Assembly: GCA_910589415.1 (NCBI GenBank)
Contig: OU342633.1
Span: forward strand, 5,990,858 to 6,054,857
Reading direction: 5' to 3'
DNA length: 64,000 bases
Source: Malachius bipustulatus
Lineage: Eukaryota > Arthropoda > Insecta > Coleoptera > Melyridae
Both the position numbers and the translations under genes were made by a program. Below the pieces are notes generated by a model. That model made no database searches. It was not told the origin of the DNA and was given only the letters and a program-made list of their open reading frames with translations. Positions 21,050 to 33,300 of this stretch are shown one piece after another. Positions within the stretch are counted from its first letter, which is position 1. Each line of letters begins with the position of its first letter.

Positions 21050-22395
21050 CCAGGAGCGTATGCCTTCTCCATTTTGAAAATTATTTAATCCATTGCACTT
21101 CAGTAACGTTTTGTACCTCCGCAGACTGCTCTTCTTTTGATTGAGATGCGCAAGGTTTGTTGGTGTCTTCTTGATGGTGCAAAACCCCATCCCCAATGAA
21201 ATCACTTTTGTTGAATGCAAGAGAGTTGACTGGTCAAATTCCAGATTTTCGAAAGGCATTTGTAATAATGAACCGAGTAAATGATAACAAATATATTATG
21301 GCTGTGCTGTTATCTATGCGATATTATAGATACTCATTGCTTTCCCAGGATGTCTCAGCATAAAATAATTAAAATATGATTTACACCTGCTTTTGAAAGG
21401 TCCATAGACACCAATATCTAAGGGCTGCATTCTGTGGGTGGCAGTGAGGTGGGAACGGCAACATTATGATTCCATTTTTTCGGAAATAATTGATTGCATT
21501 TAGAGAAATATTTGTGGCCACGAATAACGAAAGTTTATTGTCCGAAGAGCTAAAAATCTCGGATGTCATTCAGCCATTTTTAGATGTAAAACCTTCGGCC
21601 CCTGGTACTGCTCCAAACATGAAAGCATCTTTCATATGAACCCTGGGAAATATGTAAATAGGAGGAATTGCTGTGCCTATAGCAGTTATAATTCCACAGA
21701 ATGTAACAAGCGTACCTCTTTCGGCAGATACACATTGATTGACTATTTTTCGTCCACTTTTGACAGATAATTTTTGGACACTGCATAACAGTGGTTATGC
21801 CTGTTTCATCCAGATTAATTATTAGATCAGGAGAAAACTTGTGTTTTTCTTGAACACATGTATAGTTTGATTAATTGAATGCAGATGTTCCAGCAATACT
21901 AATATTTTCTGGTTTTCTGTATGATAACGTAGAGTGACACTTCATAAAGGATCTCATCCACTCTTTACCTGCTTATTTCTCTTTGAACCACTTTGTTGGT
22001 AGTGTTTTATTGAGAGCCAAGGCATATTGAAAGGCCAGGATTCTTGCGTTAGCATAAGTTAAGCCAAAATTCATAGCCGAAGATCTAGTAAAATAATCAT
22101 ACAACTGGTTTTCTTCTGAAATGGTAAATATTTGCCTTGATGCATATTTCAAAACAGCTCGAGGCTGTTCCTCTTCATCTTCAGATTCGTTCCCAGAACC
22201 AGGTTGTGACTGAGACCTGTTTAACAGTAACTTCTTTATGCTTTTATGAAGAGTGGTTTTAGATATGCTGTACATTACAGCTACATCCCTAATACTTCTT
22301 TTGTTTTTAACCACTTCTTGAATAGCTTTCCTTAGAATCTCTGGATTTATTTCGGCACGATCAGTTTTACGTTTGTAGTTCCTAATTATCTGCAA
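21050..22395 (-). pseudogene. Decayed pogo/Tigger-type transposase
   Basis: Reading on the minus strand from 22395, a Psq-type helix-turn-helix comes first (NPEILRKAIQEVVKNKRSI, VAVMYSISKTTLHKSI). An acidic linker follows (GNESEDEEEQPRAVLKYASR), then the start of the CENP-B-type region (ISEENQLYDYFTRSSAMNFG). After 21973 the frame breaks, but DDE motifs remain: DLIINLDETGITTV, then a segment with IPPIYIFPRV, and finally FPPHCTHRMQPLDIGVYG-like sequence around 21430-21490, which marks the third catalytic Asp. A C-terminal NAFRKSGI stretch is at about 21225-21260. At least four frame breaks make it inactive. No clear TIRs were found. Confidence 0.75.
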
Positions 22396-22399
22396 TTAA

Positions 22400-24250
22400 C
22401 AGTAATTCAAGCTACAATAATATATTAATGCAGTAGAATACACATTGTGAAATATAATGATCTGATGAGGCAGATTGGTACATGGTGGGGGGGGGACAAA
22501 TAGCTGTGTCCCAATGAGCCCGATGCACTACCTGCTCAAAAAAGATAGAATAAAATATAACTAGATGAGCTGTTAAGCTTTCGTATAGATTATATTATGG
22601 CTCAAACATGCTAAATTTTCAAGGCAAATGCACAACACTGACATTTAATAATTGCAGAAGCTATGACAATATAAGTAAATGTTGAAATACTTACTTTGGA
22701 GATAAAATTTTAACAATTGTTTATTTAATCCACGCTTTATTGAACAGAAACACCTGCTACTTACAACTTGATGTACACTGTCCAAGGAACGCTGTAACAG
22801 AATGGTGGCAAGCTTGGAACGTATTAAGGCGGTAAATTAGAATTCTCCCGAGGTGCCCCGTTGTAACAACAACCACCCCCCTACCCCCGATGATCGTCTA
22901 GAAAAAGCGGCCAGGACCCACCTCGATCTATCGTTTCTTCTTGTAGCCACCCTTGGTTCTCGGATAGGGTATGCAAAAGCTCAGGAGTCAAGAAATACCT
23001 GTGTGATCAAAATTAATTCCTTTAAGATTAAAGAATCAAATGATATCACTATTTCATATATATTTCACACTGGATATCAGTTCATTCCTTACAATGAATC
23101 TTAAATTACCTTAATTAATTTCCTATTCCTTAATTTACATTTATTGTTTGAGTCATTTCAATCGTTTTACTCTCTGTTTGCCTTGGCCTTTGTGTGTGAG
23201 GGTTGTCGTAAAAATTCCTGACCTGACAATGAATTGAATGGTTTGGTAATTTCACTTTCGTCGGGTGTTTGGGTGTCTTTGAGACTTACGGTGTTGCCAG
23301 ATTGGGCAAGTTTTACTTCAATTTCAAGCTTGTGGTTTTACTGTTTCAATGTTTCCTGATTTGACTAAGTCATCAATTTGCAGGTAAGCTTCACCAAGAG
23401 AAATTACCAGAACCTACAAGAGACGAAGGCAGCATCCCACTGACCTTCTCCCTCAGGCCACTCTGTTCAAGTGAACATCGGTTTTACGCGACTTACACAA
23501 TAATAAAAACACTGAAGGCACTCTCGCATTCGCGCAACTGCTGAAAGAAAATACCTTGATCTCTTTGGATCTGAGTTTACCGTAAAAGTCTACCTCTCTG
23601 TTTGTTTTGGTCTTTTGTTTGTTTCTGAGGCATCTTTACTTCTTTTCTGATCGCTTAAACCTAACGCTATTTGAATGACTGAAATGATTTCAAGCAGACC
23701 TGCCTGGAGATTCCGCTTCAAGAAAACGTCGTCTACGCTGGGAATAAACATGGCGGCCGGTTGCTGCTACGAAAATTGCTACGATTGCTTATACAGTGAG
23801 TGAATCTTAGCTTAGGTAAGCCTCAGGATAACTAAAGCCTAGTGACGTCACTAGGCTGGGCTAAGCGTAAACGGTTCCAAATAGACAAACCGTTCACGTG
23901 GTCACTGTTGTCAGTTGTCGTGATTTAGTTGATATTTTAAGTTCACGTAGTCCTGAAGTTTGACTTATTGAGGTTGTTTTCTGGAATTTGCAGCTTCTTG
24001 AATGAAATTCATTTTGAACTAAACTATGATCAAAGATTCTAAAATTATAGCGGTACAGATGAGTTTTAAACTTGACAGTGTCATAAATTAATAATTTAAA
24101 ACTATCGTTACTATGGTAATGTTAAAAACATGGCACCTTATAATAATTCCATTGTTATCACTGAATCGTATTATTTTACTCATTTCTTCTTAACCCGTGG
24201 TTCAATAGGGCAAGGGGAGAATGAAAAGTTTAATACATTACACGCTACGA
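22400..24250. other. Intron sequence without an assigned gene
   Basis: Contains a G-run (GGTGGGGGGGGGACA, about 22485) and a somewhat GC-richer stretch near 22840-22980. A further unclassified patch lies at about 23390-23760. No coding sequence or TIR pair could be supported. Parts may be old LTR or MITE sequence. Confidence 0.5.
23836..23857. promoter_or_regulatory. 22-bp perfect palindrome with a CRE-type TGACGTCA core
   Basis: AGCCTAGTGACGTCACTAGG followed by CT is perfectly self-complementary and centred on TGACGTCA, the consensus for CREB/ATF-type bZIP factors. It lies deep in the 5.2-kb intron before exon 4 of this window. It may be a chance site or belong to a mobile element. Confidence 0.35.
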
Positions 24251-24270
24251 AAGTTCACTTTTAGGTGTGA

Positions 24271-24327
24271 GGAGTTTTTAAATAGCCGAGGCGAAGCGTA
24301 GCGTAGCCAAGGATATTTAAAAACTCC
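24271..24327. repeat. 57-bp hairpin
   Basis: GGAGTTTTTAAATAGCC pairs imperfectly with GGATATTTAAAAACTCC around a GAGGCGAAGCGTAGCGTAGC loop that contains a short direct repeat. Immediately upstream of the Penelope-like fragment. Confidence 0.55.
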
Positions 24328-24344
24328 GAGAATTTTTAACTGAA

Positions 24345-24722
24345 CTAACTGATCATAATGTAATTTCTTCAGAATCTTCTTCGTTGTTGATATCAAGAAG
24401 TAAATCAAGTAGTGGAGAACGATACGTGTCTAGCTGTTCATTTATTACTGTGTATTGTTGATTATGTAAATGTCTGTGGATCTCTAGAGATTCGAGAAAA
24501 TTTAATTTAAAATAATGATCACAATGATGTAAGATGTAGTAATTCAATTTTGTTGTTTGCTGTTAGAGTGTGATTGTTTTCTATTAAGTGTTTTACAAAA
24601 TTTGATCTTTCTGGATGTTTGAGTCTGTAAGAGTTTAGGTGTTCGTAATATCTGATCTCTAGGTTTCTACAAGTCTGTCCTACTTGAACATTAGACCAAT
24701 CAGCTGTCAGAAAATTCAAAAT
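24345..24722 (-). mobile_element. Penelope-like element fragment: GIY-YIG C-terminus
   Basis: The minus strand encodes QVGQTCRNLEIRYYEHLNS, HPERSNFVKHLIENNHTLTA, then FKLNFLESLEIHRHLHNQQY and an acidic end (LLLDINNEEDSEEITL). This is the nuclease-type end of a Penelope-like retroelement with one frame change near 24540. It is better preserved than 18585-19140 and of the same family. Confidence 0.75.
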
Positions 24723-24951
24723 ATAACCCCAGAGTTATATTTTGAAGTTTGATGAATACGGACATAAGTGTTTTCTCAGTAGACTGAATTTAATTTCTAT
24801 TCCGTTAACTTCTTCTTATTCAGTATTTAAGAAAATAATAATTAAAAACTACTCTTTTGGCACCTCCTTTGAGGGGTTGTATATCTCAACAAGAATGTTT
24901 TTTTTTATTTAATATTACCATCAAAACTAATTTTAAACTGATAATTTTCAG

Positions 24952-25102
24952 GTGTTCGAATATTTCCAGGACAAGATCCACCTCATGTTTATGTAGGTTG
25001 GGTGACAACTCAATACCATTTGCATAGCAAAGATTTCAATCAAAGCCAGGTATTGAAAAGTTCTGTGGTTATAACTGACCCTTATGATAGAATTATTGAA
25101 TG
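24952..25102 (+). CDS. RyR: RyR exon 4: SPRY3, first part
   Basis: The acceptor ATTTTCAG precedes 24952 and the donor is TG|GTAAGT. The exon encodes [20 protein letters not shown], then [19 protein letters not shown] and [10 protein letters not shown]. The VYVGWVT strand is a hallmark of the SPRY fold, a protein-interaction module in the cytoplasmic shell of the channel. Only 59 bp of intron separate it from the next exon. There are no stops and the residues are those expected of insect RyR. Confidence 0.96.
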
Positions 25103-25161
25103 GTAAGTTATATTTCATTTCTTAAGTTTTAGAAATATCGACGATGTTTTTTATATTTCAG

Positions 25162-25336
25162 TGTGGATCGGCAGTCATGTTATATGGCTCGTGCTGATGA
25201 ATTATACAACGAGGTTACTCAAGATGCTTCCGGTAAAGGAGCTTCTCAAGGGATGTTTATTGGTTGTTTTGCAGATGCAGCAACCGGAATCGTCAGTTTT
25301 ACTTGTGAAGGAAAATCTACATCACATAGATTTAAG
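25162..25336 (+). CDS. RyR: RyR exon 5: SPRY3, second part
   Basis: The acceptor TATTTCAG ends at 25161 and the donor is AAG|GTTTGT. The exon encodes [37 protein letters not shown] and [24 protein letters not shown] and [10 protein letters not shown] are the paired strands typical of SPRY domains. An open frame reads on past the splice site to 25411, but the conserved protein stops at RFK. The donor is weaker than its neighbours (GTTTGT). Confidence 0.96.
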
Positions 25337-25489
25337 GTTTGTAATAAATTTTTAGACTATAGTAAATCAAAATTTCACACTATAAAAAATTTACTGAAAA
25401 AATGCAATTAATTTTTTGCGGGTGGTAACTTTTTGTTAATAATATCAAATTTACTACACAAGAGTATTTTATTGTTCTTGTATTGTATG

Positions 25490-25800
25490 GGGATGAATAT
25501 ACACTACGATTTATAAAATCTTGCGTGTATCCCTGTCTGGTAACTATTAATTATAGCACCTCCATCTAGTTCTAGTTCTCGAAGGAGATTTACACTTTTT
25601 GACAGTTCTAAAGATGATAGGTCTTTCTCTGCTGGTTGGTAAAGAGCCAGACATAGGAATCTTCTTTGTTGTACTGCATTGCACTCAATTAAGAGATGTA
25701 TTGGGGTTTCCTCTCCCTCCTTGGAGTATCCACAGGTTTGATCATTTTGTAGATCAAAGTTCTTCTATCACTACTTGTTTTAGATCTGGATTATGAAAAA
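25490..25800 (-). mobile_element. 3' fragment of a LINE ORF2 (post-RNase H cysteine region)
   Basis: The minus strand gives CGYSKEGEETPIHLLIECNA, VQQRRFLCLALYQPAEKD, LSSLELSKSVNLLRELE and ends GIHARFYKS before a stop. A Cys...His...Cys pattern with E-TP-H-L-ECNA is typical of the C-terminus of insect LINEs carrying RNase H. It is a strongly truncated copy in the 1.2-kb intron. Confidence 0.6.
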
Positions 25801-25879
25801 TATTATCTGATGTTCATGATGATGCTCATATTAAAGTGCAAGATTCGGCATTAGAAATATATACCCTCATCTGTTATTT

Positions 25880-26520
25880 GATGATGACGTAGATGATATA
25901 CTGGGTGGCTGATCATACCTCTGCACATAGGACATTTTGTACAGGAAAATTAGGGTTTGAATTCTAAAACGTCCAGGCAGCAATTATTGTATATAACATT
26001 TCGTTGAAGGAGCTCGGAGCCGCTTTTTCAGCATCCCCACCTTTGGGCATTTTGAGAAAGGGGGTTCTTTTTGCGGATCGATTTAGCGACTAAACGGTTC
26101 ACCCTACAACAAAATGTCCAAATAAAAAGGTGTAAAGTTTTTTAAGATCTATCTTTTTTCCAAATGTAATTTTGTGGTAGCACGTGAAATTTACCCCCCA
26201 TAAAGAGGGTTGGATCTAGAATCCATAAAGATACTGCGGGGTCTTTTTTAATAACTTAAAATTTTACATACTTGGACTTTGCTTTCAAATTTCAATATTT
26301 TGCTAGTGGAAACTTTCAAGTTTTGTGATTTATGGAATACAATGAATACAATGAAAACTTTGCTTTTCGCTATATTGACTAAAAAGTTATGTTTTCTCTA
26401 AAAATCCACCATTTTTAATTAATTATTATTTGAACACAAATCCTCTAAATGCTATTATATAGTCATTTTAATTAAGGCATTCAATGATTATTTTTAAAGT
26501 AATATCTTATTATTTTTTAG
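25880..26520. other. Unassigned intron sequence
   Basis: Contains CATTCTGTACAGG-like and hairpin-prone pieces (CCCCACCTTTGGGCATTTTG) but no complete inverted repeat or coding region that I can support. Confidence 0.5.
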
Positions 26521-26718
26521 ATGGAACCTGAAACCAAACTTTTTCCCGCCATTTTTGTTGAAGCCACAAGTAAGGAAATATTGCAAATAGAGTTGGGAAG
26601 AACGCCAACAACTCTACCGTTGTCGGCGGCTGTCCTACAAAACAGTGTCAAACATGTTATTCCCCAATTTCCACCCCGATTAAAGGTTCAGTGCCTTAAA
26701 CCTCACCAGTGGGCTAGG
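26521..26718 (+). CDS. RyR: RyR exon 6: end of SPRY3
   Basis: A 66-codon, phase-0 exon with acceptor TTTTTTAG and donor AGG|GTAAGT. It encodes [36 protein letters not shown] and [15 protein letters not shown]. The LFPAIF and IQ-ELG strands close the SPRY3 fold. The KPHQWAR block leads directly into VPNRSLQ of the next exon, although 16 kb of intron lies between. The ATG at its start is an internal methionine. Confidence 0.96.
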
Positions 26719-27001
26719 GTAAGTCAAAGTTAAAATTTTTAAGTAGTTAATATTGGATCTTTCCCATTGTTTGAATGGTGGAGTGTGTTCAAAACATTTT
26801 AAAGCAAGTGATTATGTTCGTAATCTCCAAATTATTATGAACTCTTTGGATGTACAGTAAAAAGGTAATTAAATTTGGAACAATTTCAAAGGAAAATCTC
26901 CAGCAAAAATCTCAGTCGATTTCAGATAAGTATCTATTTCAAGAAATCGAGGATTAGTAAATAGAAATCGTTCTGTTTTGGTTAACAAAATTTTAAACAA
27001 A

Positions 27002-27193
27002 TTGACAAGTCAAGAAAGGGAATTTCACATTCTTTATATTATGTAAAAACGATTTTTTTCGTTTCACTATGTAAAAAATGGCATAAGGAAAGTGTCATTA
27101 TTTTTGGCCAAATAATCTGTGGCCAAGAGCTTGACCTCCTTTATTGTAACACTCTGTATAAAGAATGTGAAATTCCCTTTCTTGATTTGTCGA
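27002..27193. repeat. Hairpin MITE, about 190 bp
   Basis: GACAAGTCAAGAAAGGGAAT and its inverse ATTCCCTTTCTTGATTTGTC flank an interior with TCACATTCTTTATA/TATAAAGAATGTGA. No coding content. Confidence 0.7.
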
Positions 27194-27268
27194 CATATTA
27201 ATTCTGATTTCTCTGAGTAGGTATCTCAATCTATTTTCCCATTTTGTATAATTCTTACTCTATGACTA

Positions 27269-28780
27269 TATGCCGTTCACTTATTATAAAAGAATTGGGT
27301 TATGGTGTAGGGTGATAGAAATCACTGGGTATAACCGCTGTCAATCACCTGCTGGAGTTGGGTTATGTCTCTTTTTTATGAGGTTGAAGTTTTATGACAA
27401 CGAACAGGACATAGTTTGTTGGATTCTTGATATTTTTGCTATTCTTCTTATTATCTTTACGTCTTTATGGACTTTTTATTTTGGAACCTTTAGTCACGTT
27501 ATTTTATGATATTGCAATCTTTATCTAGCAAGCAAACTCGTCAAGTCTAATAAGCTTGCCATAAATTATAACATGAGAAAAAAGTTTTATTGTATTTTGA
27601 TATCTTAAAGGAACTGGAGTAACGTTGTAACTTACATAATTTTTTGGAGTAATTTTTTCGATTCAGCACGTTTAAATGGGCAGAATGCTTCCACAAAGCT
27701 TTAATTGTTGCCTAATTTACCTTGAATAATATTTAAACAATATTTCAAGAATCGCTAAATGAAAAAAACATTCCATTTAATAATGTTGCAAGGTACATTT
27801 TTTGAGTCTCATGTAAAAATATAAGTTACAACGTTACTCCGACCAATGCTCCAATTAAAGGAACTCTTAATTATAAAATAGATCAAAAATTAGTAATTAC
27901 TTATTTATTATTAAAAAATAGAACATTAGGTAGGTACTGAATCGGCCAATCGGCTACGGTCATGGTGATTGGCGATCTTATTATTGGTGATGGCTGTTTG
28001 GATCCATTCTGGTAGATCCATGTTTCGTCCAGGTACACGAACGTTACATTTTCACTCGAATTTTGATATTGTAAGTAAGTTCACAAAGAATTTTGCGTCC
28101 GTTCACATATTCATATTTATAGCTGAGATATTTAAGAATTTTAAATAAACTAGTTCTCCCCTTTTAAAAATCCAAATGTTTACGTTCGTCTTCCAAAAGT
28201 TTTCCTAGAGTAAAATGTTTGTTTTTCAAGTTATATTGCCAAATCAGTCGTTGCGAATCTTTCCGAAACGTAAAATTTTCATGATTATTGTTTCAATCGC
28301 ACTTACTGAATACTATAAAAGAGGAAAATTACGTAACATCATTTTATTAGGTGTACACTTATTAATAATACTTACACCCCAAATGTGTTTTACTTTCAAT
28401 ATGACTTGTCGTTCACTTAGGTTGTCATTTCCAGATTTAAATAACTTGAATGCCTTTTTTATACGAATTTTTCTTCAATCGATATTAATTTGGGCATTAT
28501 GAAATTTATAATGTCAAAAAATTAATATTTATTTGACAGTTCGAGAAAAATTTGTCCGAATAAAAATTATCCTAGATAATCTACTAAAACTTCAATTAGA
28601 CAACAAGGCTGTTAATCAGCTGAGGCAATTTGAGCGATTTGACAAGTGTCGGTGTTTACTTAACCTTCAATACCTCGATCAGCTGATATTGTCAATCAGA
28701 TCTAGGGAGTTTTCATTTTTGTAAACCTAAAAACAAAAGTTCATGGCCTACCAATGCTTTTTTAATATGTGAACGGCATA
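27269..28780 (-). mobile_element. Tc1/mariner-type transposon relic, 1.5 kb
   Basis: The TIRs TATGCCGTTCACTTATTA and, inverted, TATGCCGTTCACATATTA flank the unit, with TA at both sides. The minus strand retains pieces of a transposase. A helix-turn-helix-like start lies near 28510. ILKYLSYKYEYVNGRKILCE is at about 28080-28140. The first catalytic-Asp motif, TFVYLDETWIYQNGSKQ, is near 28000-28050. Later catalytic motifs were not found and many stops intervene. The 1.5-kb size fits a full-length Tc1/mariner element that has decayed in place. Confidence 0.7.
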
Positions 28781-29490
28781 TAGGTGTATTGCTAGGTTTC
28801 ATTTACTTTTTCATTCCTTGCCTACGACATTGTTGCTAAGGAAGCCAGGTCAAGTTTGTTTAGAGCTGGTGACTGTCAAATAATAAAATTTAAAAAAAAA
28901 TACGTCGGTTGCTGTCATAGAGATAGAAAAGAAAGGAGCCGCTATGATCACCTAATAGTACATTAAAAAACGGCATCACTGGGTGGAGCTTATAGGTAGT
29001 AACAATATGGCAACTCGACAGGATCGGACTTAATTTTATTTGCAAAATTTTCATAAATAAAAATTTTCTGGAATAATAAATTAATTGGGGATGTAGGTAC
29101 TTAGTGAAGAAAGACAAAATATTTTTTCGATATGCTTATATTTCGGTTTTTGTATAAATTATTGTCCTTTAAATAATACAATTTTGTTGCTGTGATGTCT
29201 TATACTAGTCGATTTATTTAATTTATTTATTTAATTAGTAAGATAAATCATTTGAATAATCAAGTATCTGGATTGTGGTGTGCATTTAATTGAAAAAACT
29301 TAAAATAGCTTCTTGATCTAGGGATAAATGCTTGCATTTATCTTTTACTGATTCCAAAAAAACTAATCAGTTGATAAGTGAGAGTGAAATAAATTAATTT
29401 AATAATTAATAAATAAATAAGGTCAAATATAAAATCCACAATCATCAAGTACTGATTTAATATTAGTTTATCTGAATTTTTACGAATTAT
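28781..29490. other. Unassigned intron sequence
   Basis: AT-rich DNA with TTTATTTAATT-type runs at about 29210-29240 and 29390-29420. No gene, TIR or coding fragment was recognised. Confidence 0.55.
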
Positions 29491-29498
29491 AATTCATA

Positions 29499-30328
29499 AT
29501 GGGATCAAAGTGTTTTCTGTGCCCTAGCAAGCCCCAAGTTTAAACTGTGGTAACTCTAAACAATGTAAAAAGTGTGGTGCCTATTATCACCCGTCATGTT
29601 CGTTACGTGGCAGACCTGATAAAGATGGATGTTATTCAGCATGCTGTGGTGAAAAGAATACCGTGGGTCCTGATTCAGTTGGACAATCTCAGACGTCTGA
29701 TGGATCAGGTGGAGATGGCTTCGATGACCTTGATGCAAACTCTCAGCTGTTGTTTAAGCTTGTGGATAAGAGGCTCAATGATCTTGAAATGAAAATATTT
29801 AAGAGTGTGGAAGAGAGAGTTGCTGACATTGAGGGTAGAGTGGGTGCTTTGGAGGAAACTTCTATTAATTTGATAGAAGATGCCATACAGGAGATTTCTG
29901 ATCGACAATATAGAGAAAGGAATATCATTATTTATAATATCGATGATTCCAGTGGTGCTATCAACAGGGATTTGTCTACTGTCAAGGGACTCCTATCTGC
30001 TTTCAATGATATACCGTTCGATATTAACTCGATATCTGTTACAAGAATTGGTGGCAAGTTTGTTAGAAATAAGGCTCGTCCACTTAGGGTTACCTTACCC
30101 TCTAGGGAAAATGTTCACTGGATTTATCAGCACAAGAGGGAGATTGGCGATGGTAAACTGGTTATTACTGGGGACCTGACTAAGCGCCAGAGAGATTATC
30201 GCCTCAAAATTTTAGATGAATTTAAGAAAAGAAAACAAGAAGGAGAGGAAGGTTTGTTTATCAGATACATTAGGGGTGTTCCCACTATTGGGAAGAATCG
30301 GATTGTGTCTACTTCATCTGCTCCATAG
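29499..30328 (+). pseudogene. LINE ORF1: PHD-like zinc finger plus coiled coil and nucleic-acid-binding part
   Basis: From the ATG at 29499 the frame reads MGSKCFLCPSKPQV then a stop; a one-base shift near 29538 restores it. The finger is CFLC...CKKCGAYYHPSC...C, a PHD-like pattern. An acidic linker and a coiled coil follow (LVDKRLNDLEMKIF, SVEERVADIEGRVGALEE). Then comes an RRM-like region (ERNIIIYNIDDSS, FDINSISVTRIGGK, ARPLRVTLPS) and a C-terminal part (LTKRQRDYRLKILDEF). The protein would bind LINE RNA and act as a chaperone in reverse transcription. PHD-type ORF1s are known in CR1-group LINEs. From 29663 on the frame is uninterrupted. Confidence 0.8.
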
Positions 30329-30331
30329 GAG

Positions 30332-33300
30332 TTGCTTGGCTCTGTACCTGTTAATGTGCTGTATCAAAATGTGAGGAGTATTAGGGGTCGACTGGAGACT
30401 TTTAGGGGAAGGATTGGTATTTTGAAAGACTATGACTTTATAATACTAACAGAGACCTGGCTTAACGAGGACATTTGCGACTCTGCACTAGGCTTGAATA
30501 ATTATAATGTAGTGCGCTGTGACAGATCCATATTTACTAGTCAGAAGTGTGATGGTGGAGGAGTATTGATAGCTATTAATAAGAAGTTTAAATTTGTAAA
30601 AGTTCCGATAGTGGATAATTCATTTGAATTGTTATTTATAAAAGTGTTTACTACTAATAGTTATTTCATTGTCGGTGCATGCTATGTTGCACCATATTAC
30701 ACTTCTGAATATTATGAAAATTTCTTAACTGCGGTGCAGGATACTCTTTGTGACTTGGTGATGGATGATGGGTGTTCAAGACTCTTCTTCGTGGGCGATT
30801 TTAATGTACCAGGATATACATGGTCAATGTCTCGGAATCATTCTTTATCAACAGGATTCTCTAATCATGTGGATGTGAGGGAAGCATCACAGTTGCTCAA
30901 TGTTTGGTGTGAACTCTATAATTTATTTCAATGTAATCACTTAAAAAATAGTTGTGGAAATATTCTTGATCTATGCTTCACCAACATCAAGGAAACAGTT
31001 GTGAATTGTAGCGATGAATTCATTTTTGAGTGCGATTCTCATCATCTCCCTTTGGCAATGGAATTTTTTGTGCCACATTTTGAGTTACATATTGTTAAAG
31101 AAAAACTATTTGACTTTAATAGATCCAATTTTCATTAAATTGAAATAGGATTAAGAGATATTAATTTTCCGTCATCAATTGCATGTGAATCTGAACTTAA
31201 TAAATTTGTTAACGAAGTTAATTCTAAGTTCTCTGATCTTGTTGAAAAATATGTTCCTACGTTCTTTGTAAAATCTAGGTCTTTTCCTCATTGGTATTCT
31301 AATGAACTGAAATCTGCTGTATTGAATAAGAAAAGGTTTCATAGAATGTATAAACAGTACAATTCTTCTTATTATTATTCTTTATTTAAGTTGGAACGGA
31401 GTCGGTGTAAATCATTATTATGCAGAGATCAGAAAAAATTTGTCGACACCACTGAGGAATCTCTTAACTCTGATTCCAAAGCCTTTTTTAAATTTGTTAA
31501 TTCCATAAGTAACAGTCGATCAGTCCCTTCTCTTATGCATCTCGATGGACAATTAGCCGATAATGAACTGGATATAATTGATCTCTTTGCTACCAGGTTT
31601 GGCAGGGTGTACCAGCACCTGGATCTTGATAATGCACAGATATCTTTTGAAGTTTTGGATTCTTTTAGCGGTTTTTCATTGACAGAATCTGATGTTGAGA
31701 GGTGTATTGATGAATTGAATCTTACTAGTAATCCAGGTCCTGATAACATACATGCCAAAATTATTAAATCATGTTCGAAATCAATAGTACCATGGCTGAC
31801 TAAATTATATAATACTTCACTTAAATTGGGTTTTTTCCCTGAGTCATGGAAACACTCTTATATATCACCTCTTCATAAGGGGGCTGACACCTCTGATATT
31901 AATAACTATAGACCAATTAATAAGTACAGTGTGTTGGCCAAGATGTTTGACAAACTTGTTTACAATAGTGTACTGCCATATTTGAGCAGGTACATTGTAT
32001 CGCAGCAGCATGGATTCATTACAGGTAAATCTACAGTGACAAACTTGGCAATTTATCACGACTTTTTGGTTTCTAATTTGAATGATGGGTTTGTTGTTGA
32101 TACCATTTATTCAGATTTAAGCAGGGCGTTTGATTTGGTGAATACTGAACTTCTGCTAAGAAAACTTTCTGCTTATGGTGTTAACGGTAGTTTGCTTGGG
32201 TGGTTCTCTTCATATTTGAGTGGTCGTAGACAGAATGTTAAACTGGGTAATAACTTATCTCGTTCAATTGATGTACTCTCTGGTGTGGGCCAGGGTACTC
32301 ACCTGGGACCATTGCTTTTTTCTGTTTTTATTAATGATTTGGTACAGCACATCAATCATAGTGAGATTTTACTATTTGCCGATGATGCAAAGTTATTTAA
32401 GGTTATTAGATCTGCATTAGATATGCAGTTGCTTCAGTCGGATTTGGTGGCTTTTCAGGATTGGTGCTCAGAAAATGGTCTTCGAATTAATATTAAAAAG
32501 TGTTTCCATATTCGTTTTGGCCGATCCCAATTGGTTGAAGTTCTGCCTTATACCTTGAATGATGGCATTCTTGCTCAGGTGGACTCTATAAAGGATTTAG
32601 GTGTAATATTTGATTCTAAATTATCTTTCAAACTACATGTAAACTACATTTATCTATCTTGTATGAAAAAGATTTATTTTATAAAGAGATTTACATGTAA
32701 CTTTAAAAACATTTCTACTTTTAGGACACTTTATTTTTCTTTCATTTATCCTGTAGTTATGTATGCGTCTACTGTTTGGCGACCTAAGGACCTTGGGTCA
32801 ATTAAGAAATTGGAATCTTTAAATAGGAGATTTTTGAGATATGCTGCATATCGTCGCTGTCATTACGTAAAGGCCTATCTCTGATTTAACAACTTTTCAG
32901 GAGAACGTTTTGAAGAAAACTCTACTGTTCATTTTGTCTGTAGCACGAGATATAATTCATTATCAGAACCTGTTTTTCATATACTTCTAGCACAAAAGTA
33001 CACTTAGAACATTGAGACATAATCTTTTTTGAAAGAAAAGATTGAACTTTTTCTGTAAATAAACTATTAAGAAGATAGGCCTTTACGTAATGACAGCGAC
33101 GATATAGAGTGGGCATGGGGGGGTTTCACCGGTGGATCATGACCTTGTTCCTTTATATAATGAATTCTGTATCGCAAACCTCGAATCTGCTAGAGACATG
33201 GTTGATATCCTTTTTGCATTTAAAATATTGAATGGTATTATTAATTCATCTGAGCTGTTGAGTAGATTTGAATTTTATGTTCCACCTAGGCCTCTCAGAC

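Noticed and set aside
25163..25411. 82-codon frame reading through the exon 5 donor
   Set aside because: The conserved RyR sequence ends at RFK (25336) and continues with MEPETKLF at 26521, so the rest is intron.
28215..28502. 95-codon plus-strand frame
   Set aside because: It runs antisense to the Tc1/mariner-like relic and has a hydrophobic low-complexity composition; no support.
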